Below, piece by piece: positions 44,789 through 57,211 of a stretch of DNA of 64,000 nucleotides. Position 1 is the first letter of the stretch, and each line of letters opens with the position of its first letter. The position numbers and the translations under genes were made by a program. The stretch spans positions 992,001 through 1,056,000 of the forward strand of contig JANATF010000011.1 of the NCBI GenBank assembly GCA_029449245.1, read 5' to 3'. Source of the stretch: Mortierella alpina (taxonomy: Eukaryota > Mortierellomycota > Mortierellomycetes > Mortierellales > Mortierellaceae). The notes under the pieces were generated by a model. The model was not told where the DNA came from. It saw only the letters and a list, made by a program, of their open reading frames with translations, and searched no databases.

Positions 44789-47654
44789 ATGTCACGCCAC
44801 AGGAACGTACGCAACTTGGATCTAGACGGTAACCACCTTCTTTCCTTCCTTCCCTCCTTCCTTCCTTCCTTCCTTCCTTCCTTGCTGCTGGCGGAAGTTG
44901 CTGGCACCGCGTGGATCGACTCGCGGAAATCTTGACAAAGCCCATTCTCCTAATCGGACTCGCGCGTCTCATTATTCCGCTCTTGACCTGACCTCATAGA
45001 TGTCCTGGACGACGGGTATGACGAGGAGGACTATGTCGAGGAGCAGGCCATGACTTCGGAAGAGCAAGGTATGAAGGTTGCGCACGGATGCAGAATGCCA
45101 CGGCCTCGGATCAGTGGATCACTCACACCTTTTTTTTTATAACAATATATCTGGATCATCAACAGCCCAAATGGCAGACGCAACAGAGGAGGTCCAGGCC
45201 ATGCTCGGTGGCGCAAAGGTGACGGTCAAGGAGATCCAGGACGCACTGTGGTACTACTACTTTGATGTCAATGAAGCGGCGGTGTATCTCATCGGTTAGT
45301 GACGACCGCAGTCTTGCCGCAGCACTTGATTCATCAAGAGCCATGAGAGATTGTATCTACAACCATGTCCAAGGCTAACAACACCCTCGGTATGCAATTA
45401 GATGAGTTGGCCAAGAAGCAAAAGGCTGCCAGTGCCGCAGTTAAGAAGACTTCAGCGTCAAAACCAACGCAGACCGGCACAGCAATACCTACCGCCACCC
45501 CGAAACCTTCTGCTGCAAAAGGTAATCACGACGTCAGGGGCGCACCTTTCACAAAGAGTCGTAGTACAAATATTGTTGGTGTCTAACCCTGTCTTTTTTA
45601 CAAGCACTCAAACCAGTAGGCTCGCCATCAGCAACGCAAGACGATGATATTGTAGAATTTCTGGAAGATGAAGACATTCCTGATGGACAACTTCGCTTCG
45701 ACATGTCAGCCATGAACTTTGGATCCTTGAAACCCAGCTCGGCATCGAAATCATCCAAGACCACAACATCCTCTGCACCCAAGATTGCAGCGTCACTATC
45801 TGCAGTAGGGACACCGTACTTGAGTACAGTAGCAGATCGGGCGGATCTGCACTCTCCAGTCGATTCGGCCCCTCCTTCGGGCACCGCGACTCCGTCAAGA
45901 GCCGCTACCAAGTTGGGCAAGAGGATTGATGTTGTCACAGAATACCAGAAGCGTGCTGCAGAGAAGGAATCGCTGAACTTGGTTGTTATCGGTAAGGGTG
46001 GTTGGGCACCGATGAGCTACCTTTTGTTATGGTCCTCTATATCCAGAGCAAAGGACTCACCATTACTTCACTTTTTTTTTCTTTTTGGCGTCTGTTGGCC
46101 TATAATAGGACATGTTGATGCAGGAAAGAGTACGCTAATGGGACACCTGCTCTATCTGCAAGGTGAAGTCAATGAAAAGACGATCCGGAAACACGAGAGG
46201 GATGCTCAAAAGATCGGGAAGGCCTCGTTTGCGTTCGCATGGGTCCTGGACGAGACGGGCGAGGAGCGTGCACGTGGAATTACCATGGACGTTGGTGTGA
46301 CAAAGTTCGAGACAGAGCATCGCAAGTTTACATTGCTGGATGCTCCAGGACACCGAGATTTCATTCCCAATATGATCTCTGGTACAGCCCAAGCAGATGT
46401 CGCCATCTTGGTGGTCGACGCTACCACTGGAGAGTTTGAGTCTGGATTTGATGCCAATGGACAAACAAAGGAGCATGCGCTCTTGGCCAGGAGTTTGGGT
46501 GTACAGCAGTTGGTGATTGCAATCAACAAACTGGATGTGGTTGGATGGTCGGAAGCGCGGTTCCTGGAGATTATACAGAAGCTGGAGCTGTTCCTAGTCA
46601 AGGATGCCTCTTTCAAAAAGTCGAATCTGATCTTTATCCCTTGCTCGGGTTTCACGGGTGAGAACTTGGTCAAGCGATCAGTGCCTGGAAGCATTTGCAA
46701 TGGATCGGCGGTGAGTGATGCGGCAGTGGAGGACTCGGTCAGGAGCGTAGTTGAGACATTCGCCTGGTACAAGGGCCCTACGCTAGTGGCGACGATCGAC
46801 AAGTTGGCTGCACCAACGAGACCTGTGGAGAAGCCATTGAGAATGTCTGTAACAGACGTGTTCAAGGGCACAGGCGGAGTCGCAGCTGCGGGACGGTTAG
46901 AGGCAGGACATATTCAGCTTGGAGAGGCGGTAATGGTCATGCCTGGATCTGTCATGGCCACCGTCAAGAGTAAGTTTTTTTACAGACAGTGTGTGTATGT
47001 GTGAAACTGCATTTATCCTCTTCACCGTTGTAGAAACTAACTGTTGGCTTCGTGGCAATGCTCGTGTTGTAGCATTGGAAGTTAATGACGAGCCTGTGAG
47101 ATGGGCAGCAGCCGGAGATTCTGTCGTCTTGACCCTCTCAGGGGTTGAAATCTTACAAGTCAGGTAACGATTACAAAGTGAAAAAAGCCCTCTTTGCAGG
47201 CTAAGCAGGACTTTGATTGTTGATGCTGACCCCTGCGCCCACTGCCTTCTGTTTTTTTTTCGCGCTGTACTATAGTAACGGGTCGGTGTTGTGTTCAAGA
47301 GACGAACCCATCCCTGTGACGACGCACTTTGCGGCCCAGATCGTTGTGTTTGATGTCAAAATCCCTATTACCGTTGGATTCCCTATTATCATCCACCACC
47401 AGAGTCACAACGAACCCGGTGTGATTTCAAAGCTGGTGGCGACCATTGATAAGGGCACTGGAGAGATTATCAAAAAGTCGCCGAGGCATCTGGGCAAGAA
47501 TACGACAGCGATGGTGGAGATCAAGCTGAGTGGGCGAGCCATTCCGTTGGAGACGTTTAAAGATTCCAAGGAACTTGGAAGGGTCATGTTGAGAAAGGGG
47601 GGTGAGACAGTTGCGGCAGGAATTGTCACGAATATCCTGAGCTTTGGTTCATAG
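44789..47654 (+). CDS. HBS1: HBS1 ribosome-rescue GTPase
   Basis: HBS1 is an eRF3/EF-1A-like GTPase that works with Dom34/Pelota to release ribosomes stalled in no-go and non-stop mRNA decay. Eight exons (44789-44828, 45000-45068, 45166-45294, 45402-45521, 45605-45991, 46109-46969, 47034-47163, 47276-47654) join in frame to 704 residues. The start MSRHRNVRN matches the family N-terminus. The HBS1 N-domain reads VTVKEIQDALWYYYFDV, followed by a Lys/Ser/Thr linker. The GTPase shows G1 GHVDAGKST at 249-257, G3 DAPGHRDF, G4 NKLD, and the switch region ARGITMDVGVTKFET. EF-Tu-like domains 2 and 3 follow, including FRARILVF-like FAAQIVVFDVKIPITVGFP and ELGRVMLRKGGETVAAGIV. The acceptor of exon 4 is the least certain border; 45,402 was chosen for its CAATTAG acceptor and phase. 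Confidence 0.93.
44838..44883. repeat. (TTCC)n microsatellite in HBS1 intron 1
   Basis: About eleven TTCC units with one CCC interruption lie a few bases after the GTAACC donor of intron 1. Confidence 0.9.
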
Positions 47655-47892
47655 ACACAAATGCTGGCAACAATATACAACTTTGATAGACCCTCAAATA
47701 CTTGAGGGCAGCTTTCTACTTTATTCCTCGTCCGGAGGGTTTCTGAATATTCGGACCACAGGGATAAGAAGACCCTAAGCACCGTCTATCGTGAGCGAAA
47801 GTTTGAAGAAAATGGGATTACGTTTTAATGTTTGCTTTGCTTTGCTCAGGGAAGGCTTTTCCACCGTGTTCATTAAAAAAAAATATAGCGCT

Positions 47893-50633
47893 TTACGCCA
47901 TATCGGGTGAGATGCGAACTTTCATGTGCATCTTTGGGCTTTCGTTAGTAGGGGTTGCGTCTAAGTGGTAGGATCTGGCCGAGCTACTTCTGTCAGAGTT
48001 AAAGCGCAGGGTATATGGATACGACGTTTGATTGTCGCCGACTCCGAAAAAAAGCGAAGATCTAATGTCTCCTAAACTTTGGGTTTGCATAAGCACTTTG
48101 TCGATGCTCATATCGACTCGTGGCGCTTGCGTATGTTCCATGGCGATGGAAGCGTGTGAACTCGACCATGGTCCAAGTGCAGGTGAGTCTTCTGTTGGAC
48201 TGGTTGGGCTTCGTGGTGGAGGCGAGAGGCCCTTGAAAGCGACTTTGTGTTGAGGATGCTGCTGCCGGAGCTGCAGTTCAGCTGAAATTAAAGAGTCCTG
48301 AAGATTCTCTGTTTGCTGCCGTTCCTGTACTTCCTCAGCAATAGCAAAAGAGATAGGCCCCATAGTGATGTGCTCCAAAGATCGTTGTTGTCTAGTCCTG
48401 AATCTGTCAGAAGGAGCGGCTACAGCTGCTCTCCGAGGAACCCGAGGATCAAAAGATTTGGTCCGGCGAGGCGACTTCTGTTGTGTTGCAGGCTTCAACC
48501 CAAAAGCTGTAGTTTGTAAACGATGGCATTCATCATGAGGCGACTCGGAATCATGCGGCAACCGGCTTGATGTAGAGCGCAGAGGTTTCTCTGAAAGTCG
48601 TTGAGATGGTTGTTGCTGTCGCTGCTGTAATTGATGTATCAGCCGTTGCTGTAACTGCTGCCGAAGGTGCTGCTGTTGCCGCGAAAGACCGGTAGGATGT
48701 AAAGCCTGCTGAGCGAACTGATACACTTCTGAATCTACTCCATCACCATTCCAGTACTGAGCGCCCAATAGCTCCTCAAAGCTGGCTAAGGCTCTCCTCG
48801 ATCGTTTGGAATGCGCCTCACTGCAGTTCTTGACTGACAGACTCTCGTCGCAAGACTCCTCGGAGGGTACTGCCGATGAGCTGTCGCTTCTTACAATCGA
48901 ATGGCGATTGCTGAAAGTCGTATTACTAACAGCGCCAAACTCAATGCCGACATGCGATGATACCGATCCAAAGACATACGAATCTTGGCTCGAAGAAGAC
49001 TCCCATGCTATTGTCTGGTTTCTGGACTCTAAGGCCCTGGCTTTTGCGGGTGTAGTCATTAAAGGGATTTCAAACTGTGTTCCTGAGACCAGGCCCAGGC
49101 GGTTGGTTTGGTCGAGCTGTAGTGCAGCTATATTCTCCGTGAAGATAATCCTAGAATCCTGCATGCCAGAGGAGTATAACGCCATCCTGTAGTCGTATGG
49201 AACTGAAGATGTCTGCCCTGAGTCTTTAGGATCGAGGTCCGTGTAGAAGGAGTAAAAAAGTCGACGTTGTTCCCGTCGCTTTTTGCGGAAGGACTGTATC
49301 GCAATTATACCCAGCTCAAGAAATAATCCCACGCCCATCAGGCACGTCCATATGAACGAGAACCCGATTGCGAATACGCGGTGCTCGGAACTCAGAATTT
49401 GTTGCCTGAAGATGAGAACAGATAATGTGATAGAGCCGCACACGATGCTAATGACACCTGCTCCAAACGTAGTGAAGGTCATCAAAAGCACTAAGAATCT
49501 GACTGGTGACATTGTGAGCAAGTACTCGACGGTGAAGGCGATTTTTGGTTCCACGCGGAGCGTGGACTCTGCCAGCCGGATGTTGGCATACAGGATCAAC
49601 GCAAACTTCACGGAGTAGTAAAAGGCGACTATTGGGATAATGTAAAAAATGGCGATCCAGTTGATATGCCGAATGGTACGCAGCATGTCCGAGGCGTCGT
49701 AATACCCCTGATCATGCAGTACCCCAGATGCAATGGCTGGCCCTGCACAGAATATTGTCGGGATCAGAAAACTGGAGGCGAGGAACAGGTCCCTCGCTAT
49801 AGGCGATGGGTAGATGACACGGACCGAATAACCATGGGTATACCCGGGGATCTTGTCCGGCTCGTAGTATGCGAAGATACCACTGTATCTTGTCATCGGA
49901 ATAGCGTACAGCATCCCAACAAGATAAAATGCAGAGCCTACCACCCCCGTTATCCTACAGTGGGAAATGTTGACGCGTCAGTGACGGTTCAGCTTCCTTC
50001 ATCGAGGGCCAAAGGCTTTTTCTTACCAGTAGGTTTGCTCTAAAGCGATTCGTAACCACATCTTATCTTCAAATCGGTCGAGTACCAAAGGAAGGTTGAC
50101 AGCCAGCTTTAAAAAGCAATCGAGTGTTATGAAGAAAACAATGCAATTCAACTATGTCGATATTTTGGAGAGATGCGTCAGCTGGGTTACTGCACCAAGC
50201 ATTTGCATCTCTTGCCTAGAACAAAAGGATGATCGCTTACGGGTTTGGGTCGGATTCTGCCCCCATCTCGATTCACAAGATCATTCAAGATAGCGATGCT
50301 GAACCCGCCGCTGCGGTAAGCCATGAGCCATATGCCGAAGAATCCAACGCAACAGTGCATCGCCATGGAAGCAATCAATATGCGCTTGGTAAGATCTGCT
50401 TCCCTGCAATGGCTAGCTATAACCGTCCAGTCACAGAGCAACTTCTCATTTTTGTACGGGTCTTGGGAGACTGTAGGCTCTGGGGATGAATACATGGTTG
50501 CTGTAGGAAGCAAGCTGCCTTCAGCAGCAGCGACACTGACCAAGCAGTATTTCGAGAAGAAGCCCAACGTAATGACCGCTATAGAGCCTAGTGGTCTTTC
50601 GCGCCACATTATGCCTTTACTGTTGATCAACAA
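47893..50633 (-). CDS. Unrecognised seven-transmembrane protein with long cytoplasmic-type tail, paralogue A
   Basis: I do not recognise this family. Exons in order are 50633-50241, 50151-50027 and 49954-47893 (phases 0 and 2), giving 859 residues; a shorter start (ATG at 50,495) is possible. Hydrophobic segments are about 98-120 (ASMAMHCCVGFFGIWLMAY), 133-155, 173-193, 217-242, 262-288, 318-350 and 362-392, seven in all. A Cys pair lies just before the first (CDW, then C eight residues later). After the seventh comes a basic cluster (RKKRREQRR) and a tail of over 450 residues rich in Ser and Gln, with heptad-like Gln runs (about 605-635). The motif LRQQHPQHKVAFKGLSPPPR at about 735 is shared with the paralogue at 53,593-55,802. 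By topology it resembles a receptor or channel, but no known family signature is seen. It converges with HBS1. Confidence 0.8.
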
Positions 50634-53592
50634 AGGTGGCTCCGATGCTGATTATGGCCCCGGCCTGAGAGAAAATGCGCTGAAATGAACGTGTCGCGAG
50701 ATAGTGGTCGACAATATCAAGAACAAGAGCAGAGTACAACGTTAAGTATCATAGAAATAGGCGACTGAAGGGATTGTACAATATCTGCAGGGAAAATGGT
50801 GAGGTTATCCTTTACATACGTCGTCTTAGTGAGAGTGGCGATAGTGAATTTTTTAACGGATTATTTCTGACGAGGAAGAGCGGTGGTTGTGAATCGCTAG
50901 GTGTCGTAGGGCATCACTGAGGTGGACGGACTCAAGTGTAAGGGGACCAAAAGGTGCAGGATGTTTGTGTTTGTGGCAGGGCTGTAGCAAGATTTATCTC
51001 ATTGCTACCGTTTGGCGACGTGAAAAGCAAAAGTCAGTGAAGAAAGACAACCGAGATGGGGTGGAACAAACCTTGCACTTTGAACTCTAAATATAGGCCG
51101 TGTTCAAATGTGGAGGACGATTGCTGCATTCAGCGCATAGCAACATGATCTACCTTGGGATGATAGCTCTCGGACAACACGCAGTGTACCTGGCAGCTGT
51201 TAGTGTCGCTGAACATGAGAGCATCACAGCCCAAAGCGATCGTATAAATCCCGACGTATCAGCGTTGCACAGATACAGTACAAGTACATGTTACCCCTGA
51301 GAATGTTCTGTCAGACACAGTAGTAGTCTAACAAGCCCTTGAAACACAGTAAAGTGAAAGGGTGCTTGTACCACCATCCACATACCGGTATTCCATCCGA
51401 CGCGGTCGTAGATGAAAAGCCGTCTGTAGAATTTTCATCCTTTCTAAAGGCTTTTAATAGGACGGTAGGTGCTGCTCATACGGAATCAACCCCCTCCCGG
51501 CACGGCGGAAGTAGAGACTGTAACATCAGCAATGCGCATGAGAGCAAAAGCTCGAATAGTGGCGGCGCGTTCAAAGGCCTGCTTTGAACAACTACTAAAG
51601 TCATTTCGAGGGGGTGGTGACTGATGACAATTTTTCTTGTGGTGGGAGCCGAGCACTTTCATAGACCATCGGGTCGCTTAGTGCGGATCACTGGTCTAGC
51701 CTCCTTTGCTTTCGCTATGAGCAAAGCTTGCCGTTCTCTAGACCAAACACAAACTCGCTGATAAGACTTACTAATAACGCTCAACTGGTTAGACTGAAGT
51801 TCCTGGATTGATTCGCGGGACTCACTGGACGAGATACGCCGCTTGTGCTGGCACTTAAGACTGCTGGTGTCATCGTACTCGATATCTCAAAATTTGAGTC
51901 TTACCAGCGCGTTGTCGCTCACCTTGTTGAGGAATGCGTGGCGCCTTAGATGAGGTACTGCTCTGCGTACCAAAGTCAAATGGTGTCCACTTTGGGTGGA
52001 TGGTGCGGTTTTGAAACCATATTGCTTGGTTGATGATACGCAGAGCCACATGTCCACATCACAGACCATTATCCTTCGGGCTACGATATGTGTAATCCTC
52101 TTTTATTGACTCCTCATGGGCCAATAGGTTTCGCCAGGGACATACCTGCATTCATTGAGTTCAAACCTCCACGCATGAGCTTTCAGGATAGGACAAGCAG
52201 ATACATAGAGGTTAGAGTGCGAGGCACAAAAAGAAGGATATACTATAGGCACAGAAAAGAAAGATACACTATAAGGCAGACTGACCTTCTATATTTCTAG
52301 ATATGATTATTTAAGTGTGGCAAGAGCTACCTGACAGGACGTACGCGCGTGAGATCGCGACGCTTACATGGCCGGACGATAACCTTTTTGAGGAAAGAGG
52401 CATGCCTTTGCGGGGACAGTGCCTAGTGAGAGGCAGGAGTTCGATAGAGCCCATTGTTAGGCACGCGTTGGGAATGGACCAATTCCGTTTGCCCTTTCCT
52501 CAACTCTACGCCCCAGTCACTTGCAACCGTGGTCTAGAACGCAAACTAGGGAGTCCTAGGTTCGGTTCGTGATATCAGCATCACAGCTAACGACAGACTA
52601 CCATCCAACTTCTTCAAGGGCAAATCGCTCGTATGCAGACCAGTGTGCCCGCCTTCAGCACGCCAGCAACGTGGACCAAGGCCCCCGGATCTTTGATCAA
52701 GTCATAACGACGACCCACTTTCCCTCTGACACAACATCCTGCAATACGACCTTCCGATCGCGCTCCAGAAACAGGTCACCCACTTCACTCAACGAGGCGA
52801 CCTAATTTACAGCGAACTCGATCTGTGATAGACAAAGATTTATTTGATGTGCGATATAGCACATTCTGCATTTCGCACACGACCTAATCTCGCATTAGTG
52901 GCAGGCAGGATTAACACCATGCACCTGGACAATCTGCGTGCCACCCAGGGCACGACTTTAGATGGGGAGTTAGGCTGGCTAGCCGCAATATTTAGATGTT
53001 TAGATTGGTTCCGATCATTCTTTCGCCCACTGCACTTCATGGCAATTGGCAACATGGACTCTTGCGGCCCACGGCCATGGGCATATTCGGATTCATAGAT
53101 TGCCCGAATTCTTTCGCGCCTTACTAATGGCATGGCGTTCACCACTCACATGAAATATGCTCTGCAAGTCACTACTAGGGCCACCCTGTTATGAACGATT
53201 GTAATGTGATTCTACAGGATATAGATATAAAGTCATGGACGTGTACGGATACACTCATAGATGGTGGCGCGGCCCGTTTATGAGGTATTCGTTCTACGGC
53301 TCAAAGGTGAGCCGCAGATTAGTACTGTGCGAGGGAAGAGTTGGGAGAATAAGGGATGTGGATGAAGCTTGTACTTCTGTACGCTCGCGTTACAACTGCG
53401 CACCATTGAGGCACCGAAAGTGGCAGCGCCCACAAGTGTAAGGGTCCCGCGAGAGAACAGCTATTATTAAACGCCTGTCCTCGGTTGCTGTTATAATATT
53501 TTACAACTCTTTCCGCACCATTATCAATGTTCTACCTACACTTTGTTCACCCAAATGTGTAATATACCGAACTTCATTAGGGCATCTAACCT
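50634..53592. other. Gene-free spacer of 3 kb between the two seven-transmembrane paralogues
   Basis: No coding region, tRNA or recognisable mobile element could be supported. It must contain the promoter of paralogue A (left) and the 3' flank of paralogue B (right). Two imperfect copies of an AAGAAGGATATACTATA-like motif occur at about 52,229-52,280. Confidence 0.5.
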
Positions 53593-55802
53593 CTACACAA
53601 GTGAGTTTGAGCCGTTGAGAGAGGACGTTATACTTGCGGGTATGGATTTGGAATGAGATGCAGGAAGAAGGGGCAACGGCGGCCCGCGTGTGATTGAAAG
53701 AGATACTCGATCCGGGCAGCGAGGCGGAGGTGCGAGCCCTTTAAATGCCACTCTGTGGTAAGGGTGTTGTTGGCGGAGCTTCATATCCTGAGGAATCCAC
53801 ATCTCCGGATCAGACTTTTGGCGGAGCAATGAATGGACTTCACGATAACTATCTGGTTCCGAAGTCGATGCGCAAGCAGGTTCCTCAAGTTGAAGCTGCT
53901 CCAGTCGCTGCTGTGTATCCCGTCTTAGTTGCCATAACCGCTCAGCGTGGTGCGCCATACTTGAGGTCAGAGAACTCAGTGGCGAAAGCGGAGCTTCGGG
54001 CTCTTCCTTCGCTGGCAATGCTACCCTTGATCCTGTCTTCATGTTGCCTGTTGAACGCGACTTTTTGTAGAACGCCAGCGAGGGTAGCGATATTCCACAG
54101 GTGATGACAGGTGAAGCTTGCTCAGGACCGTCTCTACCAAATACTGATTCACGGATATTTACACGACCGTTATCGCTTATGGCACTATCATTCCACTTGG
54201 TCCTTAACGGCCAGCTTGACCTCCCTGCATCGACTGAGAGCTCGTGGTGCTGTATAATAGAACCTTCCGATGATGGCGACTCTGGTCCTGCCTGGGATCC
54301 ACTCATAACAGACAGCCTTCGATCGTTGAGTGCTACTTCTGTCACCGTATATTGCTCCGAATCCAGATGCGTCTGCGTATTGAAGCAATGCATGTCTGGT
54401 GTTGTCGTTGGAATACTGTGATCCTGCGCGACCAGTTCCAGACTTCGAGTATCAATACACTTCTGTTCACTCGCCGCGCTTGATGGGTTCGATGAATTTG
54501 ATGTCTCTGAAATGAGAGGTGAACTGAGCCTCCGACGCCTATTGCGGACTGATTGTACTGCGATCAGAGCCATCTTTGTAAATATTGCTGTGGCCATTGC
54601 GCATGTCCACATGAACGCCAGGAAACGAGGAAAAGCCTTGTTTTCCATGCTCAAAATGCCGTCCCTCCATACCGCCCAGAGCAAGGTCAGCAGTCCAGCA
54701 AAGAGCAAGACTGCGAATCCTCCATACCCGATGATGAGCAGCATGATGAACAAATATCTTGCTGGGGATCTGGACTTGAGATTGCCTATTCCAAATGCCG
54801 CTTGGGGTGCCTTGAGCTCCGTCTCTGCGATGATGATGTTGGCACGCAAGATGAAGGTGTATTTAAGTCCATAGTAAAGGAACATAGACCCCATAATGCT
54901 AAGCATCAACGACCAGCCTAGGTACTGTATTTTCAGCCACGTTTTCGAGGAGTCATAATGCCCCTGATCATACAACAATCCAGCCATAATGCCAGGTACG
55001 GCACCCAGAACGACTGGTAAGATCAGTCCGGCTGCCAAAAAGACGTTCTTTTGACCGGTTGATGGATAGAAGACATGGATCGCTGAGTGCGTTACGGATC
55101 CAACAATGCTCTCAGGTTCATAGACCGCAAAGATGCCCTGGCGCTTTGTCACAGGCATTGCATAGAGGACACCGGCGAAGTATGTTGTATATGCCACTAC
55201 CACAATGACCCTAGGAAATGAGAAGTTCAAATCAATTTGAAGAATTGTGGAAATTTTTACCGCACAACTAACGCGATAATGAACTTACCAGTAGAACTGT
55301 TCCAGAGCGATACGGAGCCACGTTGCATCCTGCAAGCGATCAAATATCAGTACCAAGTTGTTTGGTATCTTGAGGAAGCAGGCTATCGCTGTGAAGAACG
55401 TGACGCAGTCCAGCTATATCAATGAAGAGCACTGTAAGTTCCAACCCCGGTGATGCACTGTACACTGTACTTCATCCACTCCTGTCCACTTACAGGTTTC
55501 GGTTGAATGCCGGACACAACTCTTGTGAAAAGTCCGGTGATCATCTTTGTGTTGAATCCTCCGTTTCGATAGGACACCAACCAGATACCAAATACTCCAG
55601 CAATGAAATGAAGTATGGTCGAAACGACCAAAAGATACATCATAAACTGTGCATCTTTACAAGAGTTTAACGAGCGATTCCAGTCACAGATTTGTTGATA
55701 GCTGCTGCTCATGATATGGCTGAAAGAGATGAAGGTATGAGGCATTGGTGCATTGGCCCAATCGATTAATCCTGAAGTGAGCTTGAGGTCTGTGAACTCC
55801 AT
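53593..55802 (-). CDS. Unrecognised seven-transmembrane protein, paralogue B
   Basis: This is the paralogue of the gene at 47,893-50,633. Exons 55802-55494, 55413-55289 and 55210-53593 join at the same positions and phases and give 683 residues; the frame is open to 55,919, so the start is uncertain. Shared landmarks are the Cys pair (CDW then C), FGIWLVSYRNGGF at the first membrane helix, PKP at the first exon end, LRIALEQFYW at the second, LYAMPVT, GIFAVYEPESI, LYDQGHYDSS, YYGLKYTFILRANIIIAE, SPARYLF, FMWTC and IAVQSVRNRRRR after the seventh helix. The tail is shorter (about 300 residues) and carries LRQQHPYHRVAFKGLAPPPR at about 623, close to the end. No known domain was recognised. A plasma- or vacuolar-membrane sensor or transporter is possible but unproven. 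Confidence 0.8.
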
Positions 55803-57073
55803 GTGGGAACTAGATAAGCATCTGACGGATCTGTGTCTATCAATGTGAGAGGATGTGGCATTAGCATGATGACAGTAGGTAGTGACTGGACCCTCGAGCT
55901 CCACGTAGGTAGCATGCATGTATGATACTCAAAAGATCAATTGAGTATCATTGCTACATGTTTCACATCGTAGTTCAACTCATATCTTAACCCGCAATGC
56001 TCGCCTGTACCCTAAAGCATGTATGCTAAAATTCCGGGATTGATATTTGAAGAGTTGCCAGGCCAAGGAAATGGGCGATGTATGATACTGGCAAAGACCA
56101 AGTTGTGGTAGGAAATGAAGACAGTTGGATCTGAAGAGAAGATAGTTACTACTCTAACTTTATAAAAGTCTGGAGGCTGGGAGTCGATTCAACGATGGTG
56201 GGAGGCGCAGACAATCTGGGCGAGAAGAGTATAAAAACCTGAATTCTGAAGATAAAAAATGTGCTTGCGAGGATATTGACATGAAAAAGGGTATTAAAGT
56301 TCTTGTATAGCCGACCCGTAGCAAACTTAAGGCCGTGTATCGTACTTTCGTTACGGTAAGGGTACAAAGGCTTCTCAGTACATAAAACACGTAAACGCCT
56401 TGCAGTTCCGGCTCAAGCAAGATGTAGTTGGCGGTCTCTGCGCAACAGTGCAAGTGACGCTGGCACCGCACCTCGGTATAAGCATGTGAGAAGCGTTCAT
56501 CTCGGTCACGAAGCCGGTTTCAATATTCGGAATCTGCCGCAGAGCTTTCTGTAGACTAGGCCAGCATGTGGCGCCCACGATTTTTTCATAAAGCGACTGA
56601 GCGCTCGCTGTTTGCCAAATGCCAAGATTCCAAATGCCGCAAACTGATTCTAGTTCGGTTGTGCTTGGCAAATGAATATCACCTTATTAATATGTTGATG
56701 CAGTTAGCGCCAAACGAACATCCGTTTTCGAGTTGCTTCCCTGAGCACGTTAGTTCAAATTCATGGCACAACAGCACTACACGATGCGAGCCGAAATAGC
56801 ATACGTTTTGGGCAAAACACCATGCCGCAAGTTACAGGACTTTGAGCTGAGATTGACTATGCGCATTTTCAATGTTAGCGGGACGCACTGGCTGGGCGCG
56901 CTGAGGAGGCTGGCATCTAACTCCACCAACCCATAATCTATGTCGAAAGATTCGGCCTTCGCGTCTCGCCTGTTGTCCCTCCTCCGAACGGCATTCACCT
57001 TACCGTCTAATGGGTAGATGTTCTTGAAAGAGAGCTGTTGTCGGTATTACGTGCAAACTCTGTCAATGAACCA
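55803..57073. other. Intergenic between paralogue B and the retrotransposon
   Basis: I see no supportable gene. The left end must hold the promoter of paralogue B. The last bases before the element read GAACCA; the matching target-site duplication would lie right of the window. Confidence 0.5.
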
Positions 57074-57098
57074 TGTGGTGTTTTATGCTGGTGTGGGG

Positions 57099-57120
57099 CT
57101 CAGGCACGTATGTACCTGAG
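57099..57120. repeat. Inverted repeat CTCAGG...CCTGAG in the LTR
   Basis: CTCAGG (57,099-57,104) and CCTGAG (57,115-57,120) are perfect complements around a 10-base loop containing ACGTATGT. The same structure occurs in the 3' LTR at 63,888-63,909. Confidence 0.8.
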
Positions 57121-57171
57121 TCGCACCTCCCTTTTTACTTCTACGATTATTAAGAGTTCCCGTGACCGGTG

Positions 57172-57199
57172 TCTGGAGGAGCTATATAAGTCCTCCAGA
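57172..57199. promoter_or_regulatory. LTR TATA box inside a perfect 9-bp inverted repeat
   Basis: TCTGGAGGA (57,172-57,180) and TCCTCCAGA (57,191-57,199) are exact complements; the 10-base loop GCTATATAAG contains the TATA box. It is repeated identically in the 3' LTR at 63,961-63,988. Confidence 0.85.
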
Positions 57200-57211
57200 T
57201 CCCTGTCCACA

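Larger units (their letters stand above)
57074..57211 (+). repeat. 5' LTR, part confirmed by comparison
   Basis: This is identical to 63,863-64,000. It starts with TG, has TATATAA at 57,183-57,189 and AATAAA at 57,211-57,216. The LTR continues further right by an unknown length, at most to the leader before 58,031. Confidence 0.93.

Noticed and set aside
45312-45401. Alternative acceptors for HBS1 exon 4 (for example after 45,347)
   Set aside because: Most in-phase acceptors lead to stops; the one after 45,347 is open but lacks a pyrimidine context, whereas CAATTAG at 45,395-45,401 is a good acceptor in the right phase.
51780-52300. Possible decayed protein-coding gene between the two seven-transmembrane genes
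   Set aside because: Short stretches read like protein in more than one frame, but no family could be recognised and no splice pattern links them.
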